Shown here: positions 22,582-31,422 of the stretch, in pieces
How the letters are laid out: every line of letters begins with the position of its first letter
Numbering within the stretch: the stretch's first letter is position 1
Assembly (NCBI GenBank): GCA_937952975.1
Contig: CALFXX010000030.1
Coordinates: 1 to 47,850 of the forward strand
DNA: 47,850 nt
Source of the DNA: an uncultured Alcaligenaceae bacterium
GTDB lineage: Bacteria > Pseudomonadota > Gammaproteobacteria > Burkholderiales > Burkholderiaceae_B
Direction of reading: 5' to 3'
Made by a program: the position numbers and the translations under genes
The notes under the pieces: model-generated
Seen by the model: only the letters and a program-made list of their open reading frames with translations
Told to the model about the DNA's origin: nothing
The model's database searches: none

Positions 22582-24666
22582 TCAGGCCTCAGCCACTAGG
22601 CTGAGGCTGCTCTGATTGTCAACGACAAAGCACACCTTATTACCGCCAGATTTTTTTGCTTGGTACATCGCCGTATCGGCTTGCGCAAATAACTCTAGCT
22701 GCGTGGTGGCGTCGCCTAAAAACATCACGACTCCGATGCTTGTTCCGCCTTGGTACAAAATTTCAGCGTCCTCTGAGGGGTGGCGCTCTTTGCGGTTCGC
22801 ACGTTTCATCTCGGGTGCGTTCTCACTCGCAGATCGACTCAGCGCATAAGGCAAGGCCAGGGCTACACGCATTTTTTCAGCGATGCGCCGAGCGGTTTCG
22901 ATTGAGTAATCAAGATCGTTGTGAAGTTGATTCAACACCACCACAAATTCATCGCCACCAAAACGCGCAACGGTGTCGACCTCACGCACGCAACCCAGCA
23001 GGCGCGAGGCGGCCTCGCGCAGGACAACGTCGCCCAAGACATGTCCATGCTGATCATTCAGTCCTTTAAAAGAATCCAAATCCATAAACAGCAGTGCGCA
23101 ATAGCTCGAATTACGCTTACTGTTGTTCATTGCAATCTTGAGTCTGTCTTCAAGCAAATACCGATTGGGTAGCTTTGTCAGACCATCAAAAAAGGCACGA
23201 TCTTTGGTCTGCTCTTCAAGCTGCCTGCGGCGACTGACATCACGACCGATCCCTAAAACACCCAAGAGCTTACCGTCTTCAGAATAAACAGGGCTTTTTG
23301 TGACTTCGAGCAACTCTTTATGCCCGTCGCTCGCGAAGGTCACCCACTCTTCTGAAATATATGACGTGCCTTGTTCGATGGCGAGCTGATCGCCCATCCG
23401 AAACATTTGCGCTCGGTCGTGATCAACAAAGACACTAGCCTTTTGCCCAACGATTTGCTCTTCGGTCGCACCAAAGTACGCCTCAAAGCGTGCATTACAA
23501 AACTGAAACCGCTCTTCAGTATCTTTAAACCACACGACATCTGGGATGGCATGCACCAACGTCTTAAGTTGCCCAACGTTATCAGCGAGTTTCTTCTCGA
23601 GCTTGATGCGTTCAAGGTGCTCGCTTAAGTTCTCGATCATGCCCCACACAGCGGGCTGACCATTGACGTCGATTAACTTAAAGCCGCTGATTCGAATCGG
23701 AAACCGACTGCCATCGCGGCGAATATATTCTTTTTGATTCGGACCAAACCGGCCCTCTCGCTTTAAATCCTCGAGTTGCTGCAGTTCTTGCGCCTCGTAC
23801 TCTTTTGGCGTCAGATCCCAAAAAGTCAAAGCCAAAAAATCTTGCCGTGAGTACCCCGTCCATGTCAGTAGCGCTTGATTCACCTCAAAAAACCGACCGC
23901 TACTCTCATCGACCATCGCCAGGCCAATGGGCGAATTTCTAAAGAGTTGCTCAAACCGTTCTTCAAAGCGCACAAGCGTTTGCTGCACTGGCGAGTTCTC
24001 ATACGGAATCGCGCCGCCTTTTAACCAAGGCCGACCAGCCATTGATTTCGCGCTATGTTGGGCCGAAAATTTTTCAATCGCCTCGGACTCTGCTAAAAAG
24101 GCATCGACCAAAACCGACTCAAATGAATGATCGCGATGACGGACGATCTCTTCAGACGCTTCGCGGTGCGACCAACTGCGTTTATAAGCTCTAAAAGACA
24201 CTAAGGCATCGTACATATCAACGAGTGAAACAATCCGCGCAGCCAAGGGAATTTGCTCGCCCTTGAGCCTGAGAGGGTAACCGGTGCCATCCCATTTTTC
24301 GTGATGCGAGCCCGCGATATCGATGGCCAGGCGCAAAACTTCGCAATCATTCCCAATATGCGTTGCCGTCGTCGTTAGAATCGCTGCGCCCATCTTGGCA
24401 TGGGTTTGCACAACCCCCCAATCTGCGTCGCTCAGCTTGCCATCTTTCAGCAGAATATGGTCTGGAATGGTGACCTTGCCGATGTCGTGCAACGGCGCCG
24501 CCTGACAGAGCAAGTCGATCCATGCGTCTGTCAGTTGCTCGGCATACTGCCCCATGGTGCGCAAGCGAGTTGCCAACAGCCTTGCATAATACGCAGAGCG
24601 AAGACCATGATCATCTACTTCAGAGTGATCTCGGAATACAGCTGTCGCATTTAAACTTACTGACAT
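22582..24666 (-). CDS. HD-GYP / PAS / PAS / GGDEF cyclic-di-GMP protein
   Basis: A 694-residue cytoplasmic protein with no membrane segment. Residues 15-190 are an HD-GYP domain with intact metal and signature motifs (HDIGK 60-64, HHE 121-123, GTGYP 127-131, VDMYDAL 149-155), which would hydrolyse c-di-GMP. Two PAS domains follow (about 232-355 and 365-480), then a GGDEF diguanylate cyclase domain (GGDEF 570-574) with an RxxD inhibitory site (561-564) five residues before it. A charged insert of about 25-30 residues sits in the late GGDEF domain before the GTSIGV strand. The ATG at 24666 is chosen; the frame is open 72 codons further but that part overlaps glcF. It follows glcF by 112 bases. 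Confidence 0.93.
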   Translation of the reverse strand: MSVSLNATAVFRDHSEVDDHGLRSAYYARLLATRLRTMGQYAEQLTDAWIDLLCQAAPLHDIGKVTIPDHILLKDGKLSDADWGVVQTHAKMGAAILTTTATHIGNDCEVLRLAIDIAGSHHEKWDGTGYPLRLKGEQIPLAARIVSLVDMYDALVSFRAYKRSWSHREASEEIVRHRDHSFESVLVDAFLAESEAIEKFSAQHSAKSMAGRPWLKGGAIPYENSPVQQTLVRFEERFEQLFRNSPIGLAMVDESSGRFFEVNQALLTWTGYSRQDFLALTFWDLTPKEYEAQELQQLEDLKREGRFGPNQKEYIRRDGSRFPIRISGFKLIDVNGQPAVWGMIENLSEHLERIKLEKKLADNVGQLKTLVHAIPDVVWFKDTEERFQFCNARFEAYFGATEEQIVGQKASVFVDHDRAQMFRMGDQLAIEQGTSYISEEWVTFASDGHKELLEVTKSPVYSEDGKLLGVLGIGRDVSRRRQLEEQTKDRAFFDGLTKLPNRYLLEDRLKIAMNNSKRNSSYCALLFMDLDSFKGLNDQHGHVLGDVVLREAASRLLGCVREVDTVARFGGDEFVVVLNQLHNDLDYSIETARRIAEKMRVALALPYALSRSASENAPEMKRANRKERHPSEDAEILYQGGTSIGVVMFLGDATTQLELFAQADTAMYQAKKSGGNKVCFVVDNQSSLSLVAEA

Positions 24667-24694
24667 AGCACTCGACGTTAGGATTAAGGGACTC

Positions 24695-24721
24695 TTATCA
24701 GAATACCAACTAACTTCTTGA
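24695..24721 (-). promoter_or_regulatory. Possible FliA (sigma-28)-like promoter of the c-di-GMP gene
   Basis: Minus strand: TCAAGAAG, 11 bases, TCTGATAA, compared with TAAAGTTT-N11-GCCGATAA. The -10 matches 6 of 8 positions, the -35 4 of 8, and the spacer is exact. The start would be about 20 bases before the ATG. Suggestive only. Confidence 0.3.
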
Positions 24722-24778
24722 CTTAGACGATTTGCGCAAAAAACTGCTCTATTTGCCCCCACTTTGCGCTTATTGCCG

Positions 24779-26008
24779 TTACAAAAGCGCAGCGTCAACC
24801 ACTTCGACCCAGTGCCGCACGGCGATTTCTGTACCGCTTTGTAAGTGTCCGATACAGCCAATATTCGAGGACAGCACCACATCCGGTTTTGACTGACTCA
24901 AGTGAGACAATTTACGATCACGCAGTGCCGTTGAAATGTCAGGCTGTAACACTGAATAGGCACCCGCAGAGCCGCAGCAAAGATGGGACTCTGTAAAAGG
25001 TTGCAAGGCCAGCCCTAGCTTTGCGAACAAGGTTTCGCTTAAGGGACGTAAACCCTGCCAGTGCTGCAGCGTACAGGGAGGATGAAACGTTGGCCGCTGC
25101 GGCAAACGAGTTGGATCCATTTGAGCGGCGAGCGCGTCAGCATAAGGCGCAACAACCTCTGCGATATCACGCACACGTGCCACAACTTTTTGCGCCTTGG
25201 CAGCGTAAACAGGATCGTGCCGCAAATGGTGGGCGTACTCAACTACCATCGCACCACAACCCGAGGCGTTCATCACAATCGCCTCAACGTTGCCAGCCTC
25301 AATCAACGGCAGCCACGCATCAATATTTGAGCGCATCTGCGCGCGCGCAGCCTCATGATCATCTAAATGAAAATTGAGGGCACCGCAACAGCCCCCACCT
25401 TGCGCCACTCGCGTACCAATCCCTAAGCGATCCAGCACGCGAATTGTGGCAGCATCAATGGTTGGCATCATCGTGGGCTGGACGCAACCCGTTAACAACA
25501 GCACCTGCTTGGCGTGGCGACTCGTATCGGGACGCACACCAGTTGGGCGGACTTGCATGACTTTTTTCTGAAGACTGGCAGGTAACAAACCGCGTACGGC
25601 TTGGCCCACCTTATAGGCCGGTGCAAACAGGGATGAGTTCAAGCCCTTTCGTAACGCAGCCCGTTGTAGCCGCTGCGATAACGGGCGAGGCACTTTTTCT
25701 TCAACGATTTTGCGACCGATATCGATCAAATGACCGTACTCAACACCTGACGGACAAGTCGTTTCGCAATTGCGGCAAGTCAGACAACGATCAAGGTGTA
25801 ACTGAGTCGCCTGAGTGGGTTCTTGACCTTCGAGAAGCTCCTTAATCAAATAGATACGGCCGCGCGGACTATCGAGTTCATCGCCCAGCACTTGATAGGT
25901 TGGGCAGGTGGCCGTACAAAAACCGCAATGCACGCAACGACGCAAAATATCGTCGGCCTCTTTGCCAAGCTCAGAAACGCGCGCCCAATCGGCAAGATTT
26001 GTCTGCAT
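24779..26008 (-). CDS. glcF: Glycolate oxidase iron-sulfur subunit
   Basis: A 409-residue subunit carrying two [4Fe-4S] ferredoxin motifs, CVHCGFCTATCP (25-36) and CLTCRNCETTCP (75-86), followed by two CCG-type cysteine-rich domains (GGGCCGALNFH, and HLCCGSAGAYS) as in glycolate oxidase and related heterodisulfide-reductase-like proteins. It passes electrons from GlcD/GlcE to the quinone pool during glycolate oxidation to glyoxylate. It is the third of glcD-glcE-glcF, 10 bases after glcE. Confidence 0.95.
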   Translation of the reverse strand: MQTNLADWARVSELGKEADDILRRCVHCGFCTATCPTYQVLGDELDSPRGRIYLIKELLEGQEPTQATQLHLDRCLTCRNCETTCPSGVEYGHLIDIGRKIVEEKVPRPLSQRLQRAALRKGLNSSLFAPAYKVGQAVRGLLPASLQKKVMQVRPTGVRPDTSRHAKQVLLLTGCVQPTMMPTIDAATIRVLDRLGIGTRVAQGGGCCGALNFHLDDHEAARAQMRSNIDAWLPLIEAGNVEAIVMNASGCGAMVVEYAHHLRHDPVYAAKAQKVVARVRDIAEVVAPYADALAAQMDPTRLPQRPTFHPPCTLQHWQGLRPLSETLFAKLGLALQPFTESHLCCGSAGAYSVLQPDISTALRDRKLSHLSQSKPDVVLSSNIGCIGHLQSGTEIAVRHWVEVVDAALL

Positions 26009-26018
26009 CGTTGTCTCG

Positions 26019-27119
26019 TCAGAGTCCGTGTACTAGGCGGCCGGGGTTGAATAACCCCTGTGGATCAAATTCGTGTTTGAGTCGTTTAACAACCTCTAGA
26101 ACACCGCTCGCCAAGGGATGAAAGACACCTTGCTCGAGAATGGCATGCTGAGTGGGCACACGAAACAAGGTGGCGTGGCCACCGGCTTGCTCGGCGATAC
26201 GCCTCACGGTGGTCACCTCAAGGTCTGCAGCGACCCAGCGTTGACCGCCACCCCACTCGATCAATGTCGGGCCAATATTCAACGCGGGTGTACCAGGCGC
26301 CACCGCCAAGCGCCACAGCGTGGGCGTGTCAAAGAAAGCAAGCTTCTGCTCGCGCAACGCAGCCCAATACTCAGCCGCCTGCACCTCGGGCACTAGCTGG
26401 CCACCCATCTTTTGCTTGGCAGTTTTAAGGGCTGCGCCGGCACCAGCCAAGCGCACGCTTAGGCAACCAGCTTGCCCCCCTGTTGCCTGCCAGGCCGTCG
26501 CTGAAATCGGCAGGGGCTGAGCGCGCCAGCTATGGCACAGCGCCAACGCGCTGGCTTCATCTAGATCAAATTCAAGTGTGCAAACTTCTTGAGGCTTGGG
26601 TGCAACCTTCACAGATACCTGTGTGAGTGCGCCAAACATGCCCATCGAGCCCACAAGCAAGCGCGAGACGTCATAGCCTGCCACATTTTTCATGACCTCA
26701 CCACCAAATTTCAGGACTTGCCCGCTCGCGGTGAGTAACTGCGTGCCAAGCACATAGTCTTTGACCGGGCCCGCTGCATAACGACCGGGCCCCGAGAGAC
26801 CAGCGGCCACGCAACCACCCAGCGTGGCCTGTGCGCCAAACGCAGGCGGATCAAAAGCAAGGACTTGCGATGAAGCAGCAAGCGCGTCAATCACCTCTTG
26901 CAGCGGTGTGCCAGCCCAAGCTGTCACCACGAGCTCTGTTGGTTCATAATTCACGATGCCACGCAAAGCACTAAGCTGAAGTGCAACACTAGCGCTCGCA
27001 GCCCGTGGCGCGCGATTACCGTAAAAGCTTTTGGTGCCACCACCTTCGATGGCGATGGTGTGCTGTTGCCGTGCGGCATCGAGCACTTGCTCGCGTAACT
27101 GGGCGATGACGTGATCCAT
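26019..27119 (-). CDS. glcE: Glycolate oxidase FAD-binding subunit
   Basis: A 366-residue FAD-binding subunit, a PCMH-type flavin domain without the full catalytic cap of GlcD. Visible are the FAD-contacting IEGGGTKSFYG, ATLGGCVAAGLSGPGRY, and the GGEVMKNVAGYDVSRLLVGSMGMFGALTQV motif (two segments near 140-170) that marks GlcE. The C-terminal end LKHEFDPQGLFNPGRL is the common end of this family. It follows glcD by 6 bases and precedes glcF by 10, so translation is coupled in one operon. Confidence 0.95.
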   Translation of the reverse strand: MDHVIAQLREQVLDAARQQHTIAIEGGGTKSFYGNRAPRAASASVALQLSALRGIVNYEPTELVVTAWAGTPLQEVIDALAASSQVLAFDPPAFGAQATLGGCVAAGLSGPGRYAAGPVKDYVLGTQLLTASGQVLKFGGEVMKNVAGYDVSRLLVGSMGMFGALTQVSVKVAPKPQEVCTLEFDLDEASALALCHSWRAQPLPISATAWQATGGQAGCLSVRLAGAGAALKTAKQKMGGQLVPEVQAAEYWAALREQKLAFFDTPTLWRLAVAPGTPALNIGPTLIEWGGGQRWVAADLEVTTVRRIAEQAGGHATLFRVPTQHAILEQGVFHPLASGVLEVVKRLKHEFDPQGLFNPGRLVHGL

Positions 27120-27125
27120 AATGAC

Positions 27126-28625
27126 CTAAAAGCGAGGAAGCTCAGGAAACGCCAACGCGCCGCCGTGCACATGCATCTTGCCGTACTCAGCGCAACGCCT
27201 CAGTGTGGGGATAACTTTTTCAGGATTCAACAAGCCGTCAGGATCGAAGGCACGCTTAACAGCTGTAAAAGCGTCAAGCTCTTCGCGTGAAAACTGCACA
27301 CACATCTGGTTGATTTTTTCCATGCCTACACCGTGCTCGCCGGTGATGGTACCCCCCACCTCGACACACAGTTCAAGAATAGCGGCCCCGAAGTCTTCGG
27401 CGCGACGCACTTCATCCGGGAAATTTGAATCAAACAAAATCAACGGATGCAAGTTGCCGTCGCCAGCGTGAAACACGTTAGCGCAACGCATGTTGAATTG
27501 TTTTTCCATGTCTTGAATCGCATTTAATACGCGACCCAACTGGCGACGCGGAATGGTGCCATCCATACAGTAATAATCTGGTGAGACACGACCCGCAGCC
27601 GGAAAGGCATTTTTACGTCCGGCCCAAAACCGCAAACGCTCTGCCTCGGTTTGCGAGACTTGCAAGCGCGTCGCACCAGCTTTTTCAAATACTTGTTGCA
27701 TTCGGATAATTTCGTCAGCGACTTCATCCACTGTGCCATCTGATTCACACAGCAAGATCGCCGCGGCCTCGGTGTCGTAACCGGCTTTCACAAAGGGCTC
27801 GACCATTTGAGTCGCTTGCTTATCCATCATCTCAAGGCCTGCAGGGATGATGCCAGCGGCGATGATTTGCGCAACAGCCTGACCGGCTTTTTCGACATCA
27901 TCAAAGCTTGCCATAATGACCCGAGCGACCGCAGGCTTAGGCGTTAAGCGCAAGGTCACTTCAGTCACGACGCCCAGCATACCCTCAGAGCCAACAAATA
28001 CAGATAACAGTTCGGGCCCTGCACTATCTGGCGCCAGCGAACCAAGCTCGATGATTTCGCCGCTCATACTGACCATGCGCACTTTCAAGACGTTGTGCAC
28101 AGTCAGGCCGTACTTCAGGCAATGGACGCCACCTGAGTTCTCAGCCACGTTACCGCCAATTGAACAGGCGATCTGGCTGGAGGGATCAGGTGCGTAATAC
28201 AAACCAAAGGAGCTCACGGCCTCGGATACCGCAAGGTTGCGCACACCTGGCTCAACGACCGCAATCGCGGCCTCAGGATCAATGTGTTTAATACGGTTGA
28301 ATTTTGCCAGGCCAAGCAAAACGCCCTGAGCGTGCGGCATCGCACCGCCCGACAAACCTGTACCGGCACCTCGCGCAACCACCGGCACCTTCAATTTTTT
28401 ACACTTGATCAGCACAGCCTGCACCTGAGCTTCGGTCTCGGGCAGCACAACGGCCATTGGTACAGAGCGATATAACGACAACCCATCGCACTCGTAAGGG
28501 CGTGTATCTTCTGTTCGGCTCAGCACACAATGGGCGGGCAAGACCTGCAAGAGCGCCTTGACGACGACCGCAGCCTCTGGCGCTGCCATGGCTAAGACTG
28601 TTTGCTCAGAAACCGCGTTCATCAA
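27126..28625 (-). CDS. glcD: Glycolate oxidase subunit GlcD
   Basis: A 499-residue flavoprotein (FAD-binding type 4 plus FAD-oxidase C domains), the catalytic subunit that oxidises glycolate, or D-lactate, to the 2-oxo acid. FAD motifs: VPVVARGAGTGLSGGA, DPSSQIACSIGGNVAENSGG, and GSEGMLGVVTEVTLRL. Catalytic and metal His are in NVFHAGDGNLHP and GEHGVGMEK. The C terminus FDPDGLLNPEKVIPT is typical. It heads the glcDEF set, with a second FAD-linked oxidase 54 bases upstream. Confidence 0.95.
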   Translation of the reverse strand: MMNAVSEQTVLAMAAPEAAVVVKALLQVLPAHCVLSRTEDTRPYECDGLSLYRSVPMAVVLPETEAQVQAVLIKCKKLKVPVVARGAGTGLSGGAMPHAQGVLLGLAKFNRIKHIDPEAAIAVVEPGVRNLAVSEAVSSFGLYYAPDPSSQIACSIGGNVAENSGGVHCLKYGLTVHNVLKVRMVSMSGEIIELGSLAPDSAGPELLSVFVGSEGMLGVVTEVTLRLTPKPAVARVIMASFDDVEKAGQAVAQIIAAGIIPAGLEMMDKQATQMVEPFVKAGYDTEAAAILLCESDGTVDEVADEIIRMQQVFEKAGATRLQVSQTEAERLRFWAGRKNAFPAAGRVSPDYYCMDGTIPRRQLGRVLNAIQDMEKQFNMRCANVFHAGDGNLHPLILFDSNFPDEVRRAEDFGAAILELCVEVGGTITGEHGVGMEKINQMCVQFSREELDAFTAVKRAFDPDGLLNPEKVIPTLRRCAEYGKMHVHGGALAFPELPRF

Positions 28626-28679
28626 ACTCTCCGCGAAAACTCGCCGCTTGGGGCAAGAAGAAAATCAACCCTTGAATAT

Positions 28680-30095
28680 CTAAGCCCTAGGCTCAAGCAT
28701 TTTTCCAGGGTTCAGTATATTGTTTGGATCAAAAGCAGCCTTCAATGACCGCATTAAATCTAGGGCATCTTCGCCGTGCTCGTGCGCCATAAACTGCATC
28801 TTGTGTAAACCAATACCATGCTCGCCGGTACAGGTACCGTCTGCCTCAATGGCCTGCATGACCAGCGCATGATTAATTCTTTCCGATTCATCCCACTCGG
28901 CTTGGCTCTCGGGATCAAGCAACATCAGCACGTGGAAGTTGCCATCGCCGACGTGGCCGACGATGGTGCTCGGAAAGCTAGCCTTCGCCAACTCTTGCGT
29001 TGCCAGATCAATACTTTCGGCCAACCGCGACAAGGGTACGCACACGTCAGTCGTGTTTGAGCGGCAGCCAGGTCGCAACTGCAAGCCCGCAAAGTAAGCG
29101 TTGTGGCGTGCGGTCCAGAGTCGGTTGCGGTCTTCGGGGCGTTCGGCCCATTCAAAATCCATCCCTCCACACTCTTTTGCTAACTCTTGCACCGTTTGCG
29201 CCTGCTCTTTGACACTAGCCTCTGAGCCGTGAAATTCAAACAACAGCAAAGGTGTTTCGCGCAGCGTCAGTTTGCTATAGCGGTTACCTGCCATGACCGC
29301 AGAGGCATCCATCAGTTCAACGCGGGCAATCGGCACGCCCATCTGAATCGTTTGAATGACGCATTGCACAGCCTCATGCACAGTCGAAAAATTACAGACC
29401 GCTGCAGAGACCGCTTCAGGTTGAGGGTATAACTTAACCGTCACTTCGGTGATCACACCAAGCGTGCCCTCGCTACCCACAAAAATACGAGTCAAGTCGT
29501 AGCCGGCTGAAGACTTGCGCGCACGTCGGGCGGTACGAATCACCTTACCGTCGGCAGTCACCACAGTCAACGAGACCACGTTTTCGCGCATCGTGCCGTA
29601 GCGCACGGCGTTCGTGCCCGAGGCACGCGTGGCTGACATCCCGCCAAGCGAGGCATCGGCGCCCGGGTCGATCGGAAAAAACAAACCGGTATCACGGATC
29701 TGTTCGTTGAGTTGTTTACGCGTCAGACCCGCCTGAACAGTGACCGTTTGATCTTCAGCATTTAAGGACACGATTTTATTCATGGCGGTCAGGTCAAGAC
29801 TAATACCGCCCTGAATCGCCAGAATGTGCCCCTCAAGCGACGACCCTGCACCATAAGGAATCAAAGGGATATTGTGTTGTGCACACAATTTAACGACAGC
29901 GACAACTTCTTCTGTACTTTGCGCAAACACAACGCCATCGGGCAGCATCGTCGGAAAAGGTGACTCATCTGAGCCGTGATGATCACGCACCGCGTTCGCC
30001 ATTGAAAAGCGCTCGGCAAATTGCCCCTTAAGCGCCGTAATCATCTCAGCGGGCAAGGGGCGCCGGAGGGTTTGTGCCGTATGCAAAGCATTCAT
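28680..30095 (-). CDS. FAD-linked oxidase, D-lactate/2-hydroxyacid dehydrogenase (cytochrome) type
   Basis: A 471-residue paralogue of GlcD, from the type-4 FAD flavoprotein family. It has IPLIPYGAGSSLEGHI, DPGADASLGGMSATRASGTNAVRYGTM (residues about 148-175), GSEGTLGVITEVTVKL, HVGDGNFHVL and GEHGIGLHK, and ends AFDPNNILNPGKML. Features such as RASGTNAVRYGTMRENV match D-lactate dehydrogenase (cytochrome) of the Dld/LDHD type more than GlcD. It lies between aroG (68 bases upstream) and glcD (54 bases downstream) on the same strand, so it may be the first gene of the glc operon. Substrate D-lactate or glycolate is inferred. Confidence 0.9.
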   Translation of the reverse strand: MNALHTAQTLRRPLPAEMITALKGQFAERFSMANAVRDHHGSDESPFPTMLPDGVVFAQSTEEVVAVVKLCAQHNIPLIPYGAGSSLEGHILAIQGGISLDLTAMNKIVSLNAEDQTVTVQAGLTRKQLNEQIRDTGLFFPIDPGADASLGGMSATRASGTNAVRYGTMRENVVSLTVVTADGKVIRTARRARKSSAGYDLTRIFVGSEGTLGVITEVTVKLYPQPEAVSAAVCNFSTVHEAVQCVIQTIQMGVPIARVELMDASAVMAGNRYSKLTLRETPLLLFEFHGSEASVKEQAQTVQELAKECGGMDFEWAERPEDRNRLWTARHNAYFAGLQLRPGCRSNTTDVCVPLSRLAESIDLATQELAKASFPSTIVGHVGDGNFHVLMLLDPESQAEWDESERINHALVMQAIEADGTCTGEHGIGLHKMQFMAHEHGEDALDLMRSLKAAFDPNNILNPGKMLEPRA

Positions 30096-30163
30096 GCGTT
30101 CAATCTCGTCAAGATAGGACTGTGCAGCGGCGCACGTCGTGCGTGCAGCCGCTTCGTTCGTGT

Positions 30164-31237
30164 TTATTTTCCTGTGGTCAACACAGTGCGACGACGGGCG
30201 CGCACGGATTCGGCTAAGCGTTCAAGAACACCGACTGAACTTTGCCAATCGATGCAACCATCGGTCACGCTTTGGCCGTAGACGAGTGTTTGACCTTCAA
30301 CGATATCCTGACGGCCCGCCACCAGATTACTTTCAACCATCAAGCCAAAAATCCGAGCCTCGCCTTGAGCGATTTGTACAGCGACTTCATCACAAACCAC
30401 GGGTTGGTTTTCTGGTTTTTTATTGCTGTTCGCGTGGCTGGCGTCAACCATGATGCGCTGAGCAAGACCGGCTTTAGCCATCTCAGCACAAGCGGCCTGC
30501 ACACTGGCCGCGTCGTAATTAGGCGCTTTACCACCACGCAAAATCACATGGCAGTCTTCGTTGCCTGAGGTGGACACAATTGCCGAGTGCCCACCTTTGG
30601 TCACTGACAAGAAATGATGAGGTGATGAAGCCGCCTTCATGGCGTCGACTGCAATCTTGACGTTGCCATCCGTGCCATTTTTAAAACCCACCGGACACGA
30701 CAAACCTGAGGCCAATTCACGATGCACCTGGCTTTCAGTTGTTCGGGCGCCAATCGCACCCCAGGCAACCAAATCGGCAATGTATTGCGGCGTAATCATG
30801 TCGAGGAATTCGCAACCAGCCGGCAACCCCATCTGATTGATCTCAAGCAGCAACCCGCGCGCGATTTTCAAACCCTTGTTGATATTAAAGCTACCATCCA
30901 TATCGGGGTCGTTGATCAGACCTTTCCAGCCCACTGTGGTGCGTGGCTTTTCAAAATACACGCGCATCACAACTTCGAGTTCGCCTTTAAAGCGATCGCG
31001 CTCGGCCTTCAGGCGCTTGGCATAGTCCAGGGCCGCCGCAGTATCGTGAATCGAACACGGACCAATCACAACGACCAAGCGGTCGTCCATGCCGTGCAAA
31101 ATACGATGAATCGCCTGACGCGACTCGAAAACGATCGAGGACACCTCGGGTGTGATGGGGTGCTCTCGCATCGTGTGCGAAGGTGGCGCAAGTTCTTTGA
31201 TCTCGCGAATGCGCAAATCATCGGTATTGTGTGACAA
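30164..31237 (-). CDS. aroG: 3-deoxy-7-phosphoheptulonate synthase, class I, TTG start
   Basis: A 357-residue DAHP synthase that condenses phosphoenolpyruvate with erythrose-4-phosphate, the first step to aromatic amino acids. Visible are VVIGPCSIHD, VMRVYFEKPRTTVGWKGLINDP (two parts), GARTTESQVHRELASG and VDASHANSNKKPENQ, covering PEP, metal and phosphate contacts of AroF/G/H-type enzymes. The start is a TTG at 31237: AGGAG is spaced 6 bases from it, and the product begins (M)SHNTDDLRI. A TTG at 31255, one base from the predicted transcription start, is rejected. A sigma-70-like promoter lies at 31261-31289. Sensitivity to Phe or Tyr cannot be judged. Downstream is the FAD-linked oxidase. 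Confidence 0.95.
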   Translation of the reverse strand: MSHNTDDLRIREIKELAPPSHTMREHPITPEVSSIVFESRQAIHRILHGMDDRLVVVIGPCSIHDTAAALDYAKRLKAERDRFKGELEVVMRVYFEKPRTTVGWKGLINDPDMDGSFNINKGLKIARGLLLEINQMGLPAGCEFLDMITPQYIADLVAWGAIGARTTESQVHRELASGLSCPVGFKNGTDGNVKIAVDAMKAASSPHHFLSVTKGGHSAIVSTSGNEDCHVILRGGKAPNYDAASVQAACAEMAKAGLAQRIMVDASHANSNKKPENQPVVCDEVAVQIAQGEARIFGLMVESNLVAGRQDIVEGQTLVYGQSVTDGCIDWQSSVGVLERLAESVRARRRTVLTTGK

Positions 31238-31260
31238 AACGTACTCCTGATACAAAAAAA

Positions 31261-31289
31261 ATTAAACAGTAAATTCAAAAAGTTTCCAA
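31261..31289 (-). promoter_or_regulatory. Sigma-70-like promoter of aroG
   Basis: Minus strand: TTGGAA (31284-31289), 17-base spacer, TTTAAT (31261-31266), predicted start near 31254. The -10 matches 5 of 6 and the -35 4 of 6. The leader is about 17 bases and includes the AGGAG of the TTG start. Confidence 0.5.
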
Positions 31290-31311
31290 CAACTGCGCGC
31301 CGCCAAAGAGG

Positions 31312-31380
31312 TTCAACTCACTCATTGCAACATACTAAGCTTCAAATCACTTAGTGCAACTCACTCAGTTCAACTCATTA
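31312..31380. repeat. CAACTCA-type short repeats and an ACTAAG/CTTAGT inverted repeat upstream of aroG
   Basis: The gap between tldD and aroG carries CAACTCACTCA twice (about 31314 and 31358) and CAACTCA a third time (about 31371), with ACTAAG (31334-31339) and CTTAGT (31350-31355) as an inverted repeat between them. It lies 25-100 bases upstream of the predicted aroG promoter, so it could be a regulator array, or simply slippage-derived sequence. Confidence 0.6.
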
Positions 31381-31422
31381 CAGAACTCGACAAGGACTAC
31401 AAACTTAAAGACTGAAATGTGC

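Noticed and set aside
22586..22607. GCCTCAGC/GCTGAGGC hairpin as terminator between pntB and the c-di-GMP gene
   Set aside because: No T-run on either side and it lies in the coding end of the c-di-GMP gene.
24667..24882. 72-codon N-terminal extension of the c-di-GMP protein
   Set aside because: It overlaps glcF on the same strand and has no domain; ATG at 24666 gives a normal HD-GYP start.
30722..31234. 170-codon plus-strand ORF
   Set aside because: Antisense of aroG, which has complete family motifs.
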